In this document: positions 34,249-45,161 of the stretch, piece after piece
Numbering within the stretch: the first letter of the stretch is position 1
Layout: the number at the start of each line of letters is the position of its first letter
Source: Neoscytalidium dimidiatum
Taxonomy: Eukaryota; Ascomycota; Dothideomycetes; Botryosphaeriales; Botryosphaeriaceae
Reading direction: 5' to 3'
DNA: 64,000 bases
Assembly: GCA_037367355.1 (NCBI GenBank)
Contig: CM074701.1
Span: 930,001 to 994,000 of the forward strand
The notes under the pieces: generated by a model
Told to the model about the DNA's origin: nothing
Database searches by the model: none
What the model saw: the letters and a program-made list of their open reading frames with translations, nothing else
Translations under genes and position numbers: made by a program

Positions 34249-35014
34249 CTTGGGCGAGGTCTAGGAGGAGCGTGATGAAGACTGAGTCTTTGTCAGGGAA
34301 CCGGGCGCTCAGGGAGGGGGGGAGCGCAAACAATGGGATGTTATACGGAGGGAAACACGTACTGCGACAACTGTTGGACAAAACTCGCCGATGACGGTCC
34401 ACCACCAGGCCAATGCCTGCTCTCACTATCCAATATAACGAACCCGAGCCCAGCGATCCGCGAGCTCTCGCAGCATGTACCGCAGGGAGAGAAGAGTCGG
34501 TCGAGAAGACAAGAAAGGCGGGAGGGAAAGAGGCGGAAATCGAGGGCTGCGGCGTGTGGCAGAGATGCGCCGTGAGAGGTCGACAAAATTGCTAGGCCCC
34601 GCGCTGCTGCACAAGCCCTCCGATCCCGCGGAGCCTGAGCCTGCGCCTGCGCCTGCGCCCTGCGAGCCGACTCATGACGCGCCCCCCACGGGCTCCGACC
34701 GCCGCTGCCCGCCTGCCCCGCCGGCGACATTTGCTGCGCTGCTGAGTTTTTATCCTCCGAAAGAAAGCCCCTCCTTTCCGCCACGCCCAGCCAGCTCTGC
34801 CCTGACCAGCCCTGACGAGCCCTGACCAACCCTTCTGCGCTTTTGCTCGGCTTCCCAAATTTGGCAGTCCCAGCGGCCCCATGGGGCCCCTCACCATAGA
34901 AGAATGACGCTCTGCATTTTTCTGCCACTACTGACCCTCAACAGCGCTCTCGCCTCTTTAGCCTACTGAAGTCAATCGCCTCGTCGCAATCCGCTCGATC
35001 GTTTCCATCGCATC
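34249..35014. promoter_or_regulatory. Divergent promoter region (MET13 / TIM paralogue)
   Basis: A 766-bp GC-rich region between divergent starts. It contains repeated CCTGCGCCTGCGCCTG-like sequence at about 34637-34660 and several CCCTGACGAGCCCTGACC repeats at about 34797-34830. Overlapping frames on both strands are compositional. Confidence 0.4.
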
Positions 35015-35779
35015 ATGGCCTCGTCACGCCCGCGCCGCATCGTCGGCACAAGTCTCAAAATGTACTTTGATCTAGACCGCACGATTTCCTACGTCCAAGG
35101 AGTTGCCGAGCTCTCTTCGCACGCAGAAGCGAACAACGTCGACCTCTTCGTCATCCCCGACTTCGTCACCGTGTTAGAATCTCGGCGTATATTGAAAGAT
35201 ACCTCGGTCCTCCTCGGCGCGCAGGATGCATTCTGGGAGTCCACTGGAGCCTATACTGGAGAGGTCTCTCCATTGACGCTGCAGCAGGCTGGCGTGAAGT
35301 TGATCGAGATGGGACACGCGGAGCGAAGGCGCATATTTGGCGAGAACGATGACCAAGTCGCAAAGAAGGCTGCGGCGGCGGTTAAGCATGGCCATATTCC
35401 TCTGGTTTGCATTGGCGAAAAGACGCACGGCACTGTGGCCTCAGCTGCGGTCGACATGGCCGTCGATGAGTGTCGTCCCCAGGTCACGTCCGTCCTGGCT
35501 GCTGTTCCCGATGATGCTGAAGTGATCTTGGCGTACGAGCCTGTATGGGCGATCGGGGCAAAGGAACCTGCTGATGCGGACCATGTCGTGAATGTGACGA
35601 AGCAACTTAGGAAGATGGCAAGCTCGAGGAAGGGTGTGACCAGGATATTATACGGTGGAAGTGCAGGACCCGGCACCTTTGCCAAGCTCGTCGACGGAGT
35701 GGACGGGCTGTTCCTCGGACGCTTTGCCCATGATCTCGCCAATCTCAAGCAGGTCATCACCGAAGTCGGCCAGTCTTGA
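35015..35779 (+). CDS. Triosephosphate isomerase paralogue
   Basis: Single exon, 254 residues, complete TIM fold. Catalytic lysine is in GTSLKMYFD (the usual GGNWKM motif, with the asparagine changed), catalytic histidine in MGHAERR, catalytic glutamate in AYEPVWAIGAKEPA, and the phosphate loops are LYGGSAGPG and FLGRFAHD. The three main catalytic residues are thus present, but the altered first loop and low overall similarity to glycolytic TIM indicate a paralogue. GTSLKMY-type TIM relatives are known in bacterial pathways where they isomerise tetrulose phosphates; transfer of that role here is inference. It lies divergent to MET13 and upstream of an iron-ADH-family gene. No targeting signal is evident. 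Confidence 0.88.
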   Translation: MASSRPRRIVGTSLKMYFDLDRTISYVQGVAELSSHAEANNVDLFVIPDFVTVLESRRILKDTSVLLGAQDAFWESTGAYTGEVSPLTLQQAGVKLIEMGHAERRRIFGENDDQVAKKAAAAVKHGHIPLVCIGEKTHGTVASAAVDMAVDECRPQVTSVLAAVPDDAEVILAYEPVWAIGAKEPADADHVVNVTKQLRKMASSRKGVTRILYGGSAGPGTFAKLVDGVDGLFLGRFAHDLANLKQVITEVGQS

Positions 35780-36648
35780 AGTAAACATCAACAATGGGCC
35801 TTTGTAGCAATACACAGGAAAAGAGCGCCCCTGGCGGATCAAGAGGCACAACAAGTTATATAATCTGAAACAGGAAAAAGACTTGCTTAATCAGTGCGTG
35901 ATTGTTCCCGAGCACGCACGTTTCCTTGTATTTCACTGGTCAGTCGAAGCGTTTTGGGGCTGTTGCAAGTGTTGGTCATCGCGCGGGGAAATGTTCTCTG
36001 CCGTTTATCAGCAAGGCAGCACGCCAATGGCGACGATGACAGTCGGCTACCCGGCAGGCTTCAGCCACGTTCAAAGCCGCTTCTCTCCCCTTCAAAAGCT
36101 TTTGAGTGCTCGATCCGACATGTCGCGAAGCATTTCAAAGGTGGTCGGTGGGTGCGCGTCACGTCCGTGTTGCAGCGTCATTGCGTCATCGGCTGCCTTC
36201 CACACCAACACCATTCGGAAGCCCCGCGCTCTGTCCTCTCGTCAACCCTCCCGGCACCCCACATTTCCCATCGATACAGCGAGGTACGTGAGCATGCCAT
36301 CTACCACCCTCGAGAGGCTCGTCCAGACGTCCTCTCAATTCCAGCGGTGAGCTCTCCGCCGTGCATGCGGGATATCACCGATCTTCGGATGGTGTATTAG
36401 AAATCATCGTGCCCCACGGGGATCAAGCGACTCGTCCAATCCTCAACGCCAGCAAGGAAGCTCTATTGGTCATCTGAGCGAACCTCAACATTCCTATGGC
36501 ACACGCCGGATTTCCTGCATCGTACCAAGTCTTTGGGGCTGACGGTGGCTTGCGCCTTCGAGAGTCAACGGGGTGGCGACAGAGAACAGTTAGATACTAA
36601 CCTGTACTTGAGTCCAGATCACCAAGTACTGCTCGGCCTAAGACTACC
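35780..36648. other. Intergenic region
   Basis: About 870 bp between two same-strand genes. A 155-codon and a 168-codon frame overlap each other and lack family features. It presumably contains the promoter of the reductase. Confidence 0.35.
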
Positions 36649-37835
36649 ATGACCGAAGCGACAACCAATCCCTTGTCCGGCTTGTGGAAGCCCACTCATC
36701 TAGAAGCGCTGTGGTATGGGCCTGATAGCGTCAGAAAGCATCTCCTGGAATCCTTACCGACGGAGACGTCAAAGGCTTTCATCGTTACTGGTGCCTCTCT
36801 GGCAACGAAGACGCCTCTTATTCGCAGTGTCGAGGAGCTTCTTGGTCCGAAGCGGCATGCAGGGACCTTCGCGAACATCAAGCAGCACGCCCCTGTCGCC
36901 CAGCTCGACCAGGCAACGGATGTGGTGATCAAAGACCCTGCCATAGACACCATCATTTCTGTTGGGGGCGGAAGTCCCATTGATTCTTGCAAGGCCATAT
37001 CTTATCGTCTGAACGAGAAAACTGGAAAATTTCTCTTCCACATCACCATCCCGACCACTTTGAGCGCAGCTGAATGCTCCTCCGGTGCCGGCTACACTCA
37101 AGAAGATGGGACAAAGACCGGCGTCGCTCATCCCAAGCTGGCGCCTCACGTCATCATCTACGACTCGTATGGAAGTCCGCATGCATGATCACCGAAGTTA
37201 GCTAACGAATGGGCAGCACATTCGCCCTGGAAACGCCGCCGAAACTGTGGATGTCGACCGGGCTTCGTGCGCTAGACCATGCCGTAGAGCTACTTTACCA
37301 CCCGACTGCTACCGAAATACCCGCGAAAGCCATGTGTTTGTCAGCCGCGTCCAGATTGTTCAGCGGACTCGCCAAATATAAAGACGACTCTAAAAATGAA
37401 GACAACATTACGGAATTGCAGCTCGCTTCCTTCGCATCGTTAGGCTTCCTTGGCCTCAACCTCAAGGGACCCTTGGGCCTGAGCCATACCCTCGGGTACG
37501 CCCTGGGCTCGCCATACTCGATCCCGCACGGATTTACGTCCTGTTTGACGCTTGGACACGTTGTCAAGCTCAAGGCACAAGAGCCCCAGGCAGCCACGCA
37601 GATCGCTCGCCTGGCTCCTTTCATCGGCCTGACGAAGTCTGGTAACGATCAGCAAGACGCCACCAAAGTTGGCGATGCAATTCTGGAGCTCGTCAACCTT
37701 CTCGGGTTGTCCACTTCTCTCAAGGATTACAACGTAGGGGAGGACCAGGTACCCATCATCGTCAAGAGAGCGACGAAGCAAGAGCAGGGTGAGCTCTACG
37801 ACCAGGTGGCGAACCTCGTCAAGGGCCTGTACTGA
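36649..37835 (+). CDS. Iron-ADH-family reductase (maleylacetate-reductase-like)
   Basis: Exons 36649-37166 and 37217-37835 (50-nt intron with GCTAAC branch site) encode 378 residues. The NAD(P)-binding domain shows IISVGGGSPIDSCKAI and ITIPTTLSAAECSSGAGYT. The helical domain has STGLRALDHAVE and GLSHTLGYALGSPYSIPHG. In metal-dependent members an Asp four residues before the first histidine and three histidines bind iron or zinc. Here the Asp position is Arg (RALDH), while the three histidines remain. A missing Asp is also seen in maleylacetate reductases, which are metal-independent; the substrate here is not known. The gene lies 870 bp after the TIM paralogue on the same strand. The junction serine (DSTFALETP) is split between exons. 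Confidence 0.87.
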
Positions 37836-39790
37836 TAAGGGACTTTCGGCGGCAAGCTCGACAATGCCATCAAATTTCAGCCTAGCCAATCTGCGAATGT
37901 TAACCTTTCTTTCTCGTATCCCGATTCTTCTCGACCCCGCTTTATTCATCCCGTTGTGGCCATGCCCTGATTGCGACACATCAGTATTTCCGCTGTTTCA
38001 AAGGTATCTCCGGGCTTGCCATTAGGCTGCAACCACGACCTTTCCCAATATCGTCTAGTGATTCATGATGCTTCTTAAACAGATGCTCGCCCGGCCCGAG
38101 CCAAGGCGGGTCACTCTGGCCGATCCACAAGCATTCATGGGCCAATGTATTTTGAATATCATCTCGTGTACATCTCGTATGCTACAACACAGGGCCCGCG
38201 ATGCAAGCTAGAGACCTTGTCGTCCGCGCAGTTGGTCCGGCTCAAACACGGACAACACCATGGGTCGGTCGCGCGTGATAGGGCTCACCAATGGCAAAGG
38301 GGTGGCGGAGAGCCATGTCAGAATGGCAACCCACCATTTCAGCCCTGTACACTACTTGAGAGAGAGGGCGCTGCAACTGTGTAACCGTTTTCGGGAGCTC
38401 GCGCTCGGCGTTTCTGCCCTTTGTGTAACCCCGGGCGCCTCGCAGCAGGGGAGTGTGGAGGTCAGCACTTGCCAGAACAGGAACATCCCCGCGATTTGTC
38501 TGATATTGGGAAGTCGAGGGAATCAAGCGGTGAGTCTGGGCTGTCCTGTATCGCAACGGCCCAAGAATACTCGCAGCGCAGAGTTGTAGGGCGCCGATCG
38601 TTATCCTCGACCCCGGCGCTGTTTCAAGGCAACTCGAGATTCGGGAGCTGCAGAGCCTCTTCCGCGGACTAGTGCGACCGTGTTGGGCGACGGGAAGCCA
38701 ATTTGATGATGGCCTGCATCGCTTAAGCTTGCATGATGCACGGCTGCCAACGGAGCTCCCACTCGCTCCCGCCACATGACAGCTATCCACGTCCCTACCA
38801 GGGTTTGCTTTCCGCGCTCACTGCAGCTATGCAAGCGCGCAGCCAATCGACCGGCGAGGCTCTGGCCCTGGATACTAATCAGGGCAATAGGCACGGTGGA
38901 AGCGCATGCCGCGCCTACATCACCCTTTCAACGAGGTGTGATCAGCTCCATCCCCTCTCACTTCACGGCCAATCTGTCCTCAGCAGCTGCGCGCCCGTAC
39001 GAGGCCCGGAATGCTGCCTGATGCATCGCGATCAGATGTCAGGCTTGTCTTGCTCCCCGTTTCAGCAGTTCCGAAGACCACGCGTTCGTCTGATGTCCGG
39101 CACGGAACTGCCATGTGCGAGAAGGAGACGCAGGTGAATGCCTGCTTTAGGGCTGATCCCTCGGGCATCCGGTTAGCCACTGCGACATGCATTGCGGAGA
39201 GCAAAGACGCCAGGCCGACAGGCATTCGTATCAAGCCGCTGCGTGCTGCAGCCGTTCGCCGTTGCTTCGCGCCCAGCAGCTAGAACGGTTCCGCGTCTGC
39301 GGCGCAGTTGCATTCTTGCATTGGCGGCACTGCCGGCCCCGAGCGCCAAATCTCACCTTCAGCCCTACCAGATAAAGCTCGTGCTGGCGAGGACATCCTG
39401 CAGGCGTCTGTTCCTCCCGACGACCCTACGTCAGGCACATGGCAGTTAGTCATGGGCGCTGACATTGACTAATGACCCTCATGCGCTCATGGGCTGAGTC
39501 CTGGTCCGGACAGGCCTCGCGATGGCGAACCGACTATATCCGGCCACCACGATGCTCGCTGATCCGCTGCAAGGCTGACACCCGAGGCTGGCAAGAGTCC
39601 ACTCGAGCCGAAGGCGGCTTCCAGCCTTCCATTCCCACCTCTGTGTTCTCGATGAGCGGCCCGCAGCCGTCACTGATCGCTGGACCCAATAACGGTACCC
39701 ACCTAGTCGTCAGATGCCTCTTCAGTGCCATTTGCCTGCTCTACCTTGCCAGCTCAGAGCAACACCACCCCCGGCAATGACGCGAAGTTC
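37836..39790. other. Large intergenic region
   Basis: Nearly 2 kb of about average GC content. Overlapping frames (for example 38242-38790 minus) have no recognisable motif, odd Ser/Arg-rich composition and no splice support. I see no gene or repeat here. Confidence 0.4.
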
Positions 39791-40271
39791 CCAATTGCGT
39801 GGCTTTGGTGCTTATCCCGCCCTCCCCTCGCTCAGTTCGGCAGACCCTGTCTAGTAAACCTGCCCATGTCAACCAGCCCGCGAAGCCTTCGCAACAAATA
39901 AAACGCGTAGTGGGCTGCCGCTGCGGCCCTACGACGTGCATACCGCTTGAGAGCACGGTTCCGCACATGCACGTACGGCATCAGCGATCTATAAGTCATC
40001 TTCCACTCCTCGAGCATTTCCACACACCTCCTCTCATCGTCGATACACTTGCCAACCCTGGAGTCTTTACCTGCTGTTCGGTCCCGTTACGCCTGCTGCC
40101 GACTACTTGTGCAGCCCCCGCATTACCCGCACCTATCCTCAGCCCTACGAGCTTATTTACACCCAAGGCCAGGACCTGCCTGGTGTCCAGCCTGATCAGT
40201 TCAGCACTTCAGCCTTTCTCCCTCTCACTCTCCTCTTTCCTTCTCCTCAACCCTTCCTTCCTGTCCTCACC
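39791..40271 (+). promoter_or_regulatory. Probable long 5' leader of the bZIP gene
   Basis: About 480 bp of C/T-rich sequence before the ATG at 40272, ending in a strong pyrimidine tract (40205-40265). Upstream ATGs occur (for example 39967), so upstream frames could affect translation. The frame from 39967 runs through the intron into exon 2. Confidence 0.35.
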
Positions 40272-41926
40272 ATGGACTCCCAACATTACGAGTACTGGCG
40301 TCCGCAACAAGAGCCCTACACGCAGCCACCAGCCACATATTATGAGTATGCAACCCCGGACCTCGCTAGCATACCCAGCCTCAGCGCCTCGCCGGTACGT
40401 ACACCTCGCCACGTTCACTAATCCCACCTCGTATCACACACCCCGGTCATCTTCACGGCCCGCTCAACCCGCAACGAACGATTCGCATCATCGGTCGCGT
40501 GCAGGAAACTACGTCCCCTCTTCCCCGTATGGCATGATTGTGGCTTGGAAATTTCACAGACGGCACATTCAAGCTAACCAACCATTCTCCGCAATCTCGC
40601 AGACCTCAACCGCGACTTTCGATGCAGCCGGCACCCCGACCCCGGCGCCGTCTCAACAGTCGCAGCCGATGCAACAGCAACAACAGCACCTCTACCACCA
40701 CCAACCAGCATCTTCATACCACCATGCCGCCGGCGGCAGCAGCAGCACCCCCTTCGCCTACGCCGTCTCGACTGACTTTGGCTCCGTGGACGCTGCCGCC
40801 GTTGTCGCCGCGTCTTCAGCCTTGCCCAGCCCTCCGTACGTCTGTTCCCCGCAGCAGAGTAACGCGGATCTCGGGGCCGCCGCCGCGTACCACCATGCCG
40901 CTGCTGCTGCCGTCCCGCAGCAGCCACCGCCATCCGCTTCTGCGCATCATGAGGCATCGTACCCGCCGCTGCAGATCGTGAATGAGGCAGGGTTCGATGT
41001 GGGCGGCCAAGGCGGACGCGCGCCGCCGATGAGAAGTGCCAGTAACGGGAGTACGTGGAGTGCCGGGAGTGTGAGTGGCGTGCAGGCGGAGAGGACGCAT
41101 GTGACGAGTGGTGTGAGTACTCATTTTCGTTTTTCTTTGCCTTGTGTTTCTTGTACTTTTTGCCTTGTATTTCTTTTTCTTCCAGCCTTGCAGTGCGGCT
41201 TTTCGGTGTCCGCTATTCGGGGACGCGCGGGAATGGAGGTGCCACAGCGCTAGCGTGGTTGGTTGCGTCGGTGGGAGGAGAGGGGCATTGAGGCTGAAGC
41301 TGAAGAGAGCGGCATTGGTGGATTCCTCCCCCTCTCCCCCTCCAATCACCATACCCCATCCTTCCGCGTCTCTTCCCCTCCTCTTGCCCTCTTCCCGTCG
41401 TACAGCAGAGACAGTTGTCAACCTTCCATTGCCCCAACCCCCTCCACCTTTCCGCGCCCGCAGACTCTCCCCACCGGGGAACACGTGCTGATCGTAGCCT
41501 CGCACACAGCGCCGCCGCGCCCAGAACCGCGCCGCCCAACGCGCTTTCCGCGAACGGAAGGAGAAGCATGCGAAGGACCTCGAGGCCAAGCTCGCCATCC
41601 TGTCCGAGCGCTACGGCCGCCTCGAGGCCAGCCACAAGGAGCTCGGCGAGGCGTACGAGAAGCTGCGGCGCACCCTCGAGCTCTTGACCTCGCCGACGGC
41701 AGACGAGGATGATGACGACGAGGACGATGCGGAAGGGGAGGTCGTGATGGAGGATGTCGGCGCGGATGTCGATGCGTTGTTGGCGAGGGGCTTGGGAAGG
41801 AGGAGGGATTGGGGCGAGAGGGAGACGTTGCGGAAGGTCATGGCAATACTGCATGCGCCGAGGACGGGGATGGGCGAGGGTGAGAGAGGTGGAGAAGGGA
41901 GGATGGGCGTGAAGTGCGAGAGCTGA
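40272..41926 (+). CDS. AP-1-like bZIP transcription factor
   Basis: Model of three exons, 40272-40394, 40603-41112 and 41510-41926 (349 residues). The bZIP lies at the start of exon 3: the basic region RRRAQNRAAQRAFRERKEKH matches the fungal Yap/AP-1 consensus, followed by a heptad zipper (LEAKLAILSERYGRLEASHKELGEAYEKLRRTLELL region). The C-terminus has an acidic stretch (DEDDDDEDDAEGEVVMED). Exon 1 is Tyr/Gln/Pro-rich (MDSQHYEYWRPQQEPYTQ) and exon 2 has polyglutamine and polyalanine runs, likely an activation region. Introns are long (208 and 397 nt); a small exon inside the second cannot be excluded. No Cys-rich domain of Yap1 type is visible. Probably DNA-binding in the nucleus; target genes unknown. 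Confidence 0.82.
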
Positions 41927-42300
41927 GGAGCGTCTTGTAAGACAAGATGGCCGTTCGGGCGGGAAATTTGCCTCCGTTTCTCTTTCGGTTCGCCCTCGTT
42001 TTTGGGGACCTTTAACCCGGTCGCACCCTTTTCTTTTTCTTTTTTTTTTCCCAATGACGGAGGCGGAAAAGGTAATGGGCGGGACTTACTTTTGTTCTGT
42101 TGCTGCTTGAGTACAACTATAGTTGAGCGGGGTGTTTGGTGGCGTTGGTATTCTCTCTTCTGATGCCGTCTTGGTCTCTTTGCTTCCTGTCGTTTGCGCG
42201 CGGATATCATACCATACGTTGGGCATATTTCGTTTCGGTGGGGGCTCAAAATGAGCGGAGGCTTATTTAACATTCACAACAGAAAGGATATCAAGGGCGA
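41927..42300. other. bZIP 3' flank
   Basis: Downstream flank of the bZIP gene with a T-run at 42033-42050; probable 3' UTR and terminator. No gene. Confidence 0.35.
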
Positions 42301-44050
42301 ATAAAAGTAATTGATGTTTCTCCGTCGGATAAGTGCTGGTCAGTGCAGGGAAGCGACAGGCCACTGATACTGTGCAGACTTCCGTGTCCGCTGCTACGAC
42401 TGAATGTGTGTGATGACAACACTTTAGCGGAGTATGTGCGCAATTCGATCAATGCAAATATTTTGTCCTTCAAAATACTTTCAAGGCTCCGCTATTCAAG
42501 GATGTGGATTGACGTACTCGTCCCAAGGCAAGCCAGAAAGCAAGGTTTGGTATAGCAATGGTGTCCATGTTCCTTAGCGTGCCTTCTTCTGTATCCATAC
42601 CACAATTGCAGCTGCGGGAGCGACTGAAGGCAATGACAGCATGAGTACATGACGAACTGGGAGAAGTGCTGCACCAATGTGTCAAATAGACTGGGCGTGC
42701 TGCGCAATGGTGTTAAGGCGGAAGCATTGCGCTTGTTGGAAGCATCTTTGAGCCCAAAGTGGCAAATCTCACTACCAGAGCCTGCTAGGATATTTCGGAC
42801 ACATGATAACATTTGAGAGCTCAAGGGCACTGTACGATTCCTTTGTAAGGTCAGAGTATATGTTATTGCAGACATTCGACTGTAAATTAGATTTAGGCTC
42901 AGATATTGATGCTATATTAATCGAATATTTTCTTATTCATGACAGAGATGACAACCTTTACGATGATAATTGTTTGCTTCGTTCTAGTGGTTAACAAGCA
43001 ATTGGCTTAAATGAAACTTGGTTTCTCAAGCTTTATGGAGCAGTACAACAGGGCTCACGCTCATGGAAATTGTATCTATTGTGCTGAAATGCGAATATAC
43101 AATCGCTCCAGTGAGGAGACCAAATTCGAGAAAGCCTGGTCAACCACCCAGGTGTTAAAGAATGCAAAATTCTACTCGATCTGCTCTGTCACGCTATTGC
43201 GGTATTACCATATCCGAACTACAGATTAGAATCTTGATCTTACCTCCATTCGTTTACGCCACGCTGTGTTACTTCCCTGATACAGATCTCTCCATATAGT
43301 TACCTTGTTATGAAAGAGCTAAGCTTGCAATCACGAATCGTACGCGACGTATCTACTAATGTTTTACGCTGAGTGTTTGCGAGTGCCGATGATTGAAAAT
43401 CATCCAGTTGCCTCCAAACACGATTCTTCTCTCCTCCCCTCGAACCCCTTCACAATCTATGGAGTTTTCCGCATCGCCAAATCGAATGTTCGGTATAAGT
43501 CATGCCGAAGGTTCATGGCTGTCAATTGTCTTTCATATACACATTTAATTACAGCAAAGAATGCACAAGAAGATGTTAGTCAATTTGAACATACCTAAGT
43601 CCTGGCACCCTGTGTGATTTGGCATGTACTAACGTATGCAATTTCCATTTAGCTTATCGCGACACAGTAAATGCACACAAGAGAGGCAGGGGAGCATTGT
43701 ATTGGGAAAGAATCATGGGTAAAAGACTGGGAAAGGAACAGCTGGTGAGAACGGGGTATGTTAAAGAAAGACGGAATGATATCGTCAGATTTCGGTGGAG
43801 CTTAGCCAAATTTAATTATATTTTCAATTTTTCTTTGAACCATGTACTTATTCAAACGCAAGCCGTGAAGTTGGAGACGACATAGAGACTGGGATCTCGG
43901 GCAAGGTCATATCATCCTTTTGAGGTTTCTGACACGTACATAGATTATCTAAGTGTGGCTACGATTGAAATACTCCTTACACGCCACAAAACTGTACCTA
44001 TGGGCTCCGAGCCGTCGGTTGCGGTGTACAGTAGATATTATATTTTTTGA
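42301..44050. other. AT-rich gene-free island
   Basis: About 1.7 kb markedly richer in A and T than the flanks, with only short frames (up to ~127 codons) and no homology I recognise. It could be decayed repeat or transposon DNA changed by C-to-T mutation; no terminal repeats were found. Confidence 0.45.
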
Positions 44051-44097
44051 GCAAGCACAGCTTTTATAGGTCCTCGTCTCCTCCCCGACCCATTGCT

Positions 44098-44686
44098 TCA
44101 TTTTACGTAGAACCCGTACTGCAACACCATCCACGCGGTCGTCCCAATACTCACGAACACCGGCCCCGCAAGTCCCTTGTTCCACCGCGTAGTCCCAAAC
44201 AGGAGCCACTCGCTTCCAAAATGCCACATGGCGACCAAGTTCGTCAGCATGGCCAGCTGATAAACCTGCGCGTTGCTGGGGTTGTACGCTGCGTAGAGGC
44301 GCACGATGCCTTGGAGCAGGGTCCAGGTGCCAAATGTGCGTGAGTGGAGGGGCGTGGTCTCAGACGGGTGCGTGTAGCCTGGCGGAGGCTTGACGCGGGG
44401 ATTGGGCGAGAGATAGACCTGAGAGGTGAAGTGTAGCGTGCGGTAGGCTTGGAGGATGTTGCCGACGGCGGTGACGCCAATCTGGAGATTTTGTGTTAGT
44501 ATTCGTACTTCGTACTTCGTACTTCGTTTGCTGTAGAAAGGACATAGGATGGAAATGTAAGGGACGGAGGACGGAGAAGTTGGAGTTTCCGAGGCGTGGG
44601 AGAAGAAGGAAGGTGGTGCGAACCAAGAAGAGCCATTTGGGAAGGAGACCCTCATGTTGGGGTAGGTAGGCGAGTAAGGAAGCCAT
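44098..44686 (-). CDS. ERG28: Ergosterol biosynthetic protein 28
   Basis: An ER membrane scaffold holding the C-4 demethylation enzymes (Erg25, Erg26, Erg27). Exons 44686-44624 and 44481-44098, 148 residues, usual length. Exon 1 encodes the conserved N-terminus ending LLPKWLFL. Exon 2 carries GNILQAYRTLHFTSQVY, TTPLHSRTFGTWTLLQGIVRLYAAY, MWHFGSEWLLF and TAWMVLQYGFY, which fit Erg28 and its four predicted membrane segments. The 142-nt intron (donor GTTCGC, acceptor TCCAG) is longer than most here and contains a TTCGTAC tandem repeat. It is divergent from the 3-ketoacyl-CoA reductase gene, 475 bp away. Confidence 0.95.
44502..44527. repeat. TTCGTAC tandem repeat in ERG28 intron
   Basis: About 3.7 copies of the 7-bp unit TTCGTAC, inside the only intron of ERG28. 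Likely a short microsatellite-like expansion. Confidence 0.8.
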
Positions 44687-45161
44687 TGTCGTCGCCTTTT
44701 CGGTCTGAGAGCAGTAGTGTAGAAGCTATCTCGGAGCCCTGATGCCGCGGAGGTAATGGGGCAGGGGAAGAAGTGTAGGGAGTCTAAGGTCAGTTCAGCG
44801 GTAAACAGAGTTTCGCGGCGCGGTCGGTGGATGCGCGTGGTGAGAGCTTGGTCCAAGCTCCGGAGGATGGATGCTGAGCTATGGCGCCACCGAGCTGCTG
44901 AACCAGCAATCCATTGTATATCGGAGATTTGCATGATTCTAGTACCGACATCTCTATCAGCCTTCGGATTCCGTATAGTGGATAATAAAATATATCAATC
45001 GCTTGGATCGGTCAAGCTGACGGTAAGCTGACCTCGTCTCTCCCGCGTGGCAGCTGCATGGTCCCTGCTCTGAGCCAAAAAGTTCCCCAACCAGAACACA
45101 TCTCAAGCTTCGCGTCCGCCCTCATCCGCTCTCTCCTTCACCACAATCACCTCTCATTGCC
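44687..45161. promoter_or_regulatory. Divergent promoter region (ERG28 / ketoreductase)
   Basis: A 475-bp region between two divergent lipid genes, both with ER membrane products. No TATA box recognised. The last 60 bp before 45162 are CT/CA-rich. Confidence 0.45.

Noticed and set aside
39799..41253. 484-codon plus-strand frame
   Set aside because: Its second half overlaps bZIP exon 2 in frame, but the first 268 codons are leader and intron sequence of mixed low complexity. The frame starts at a non-ATG codon. The spliced bZIP model explains it better.
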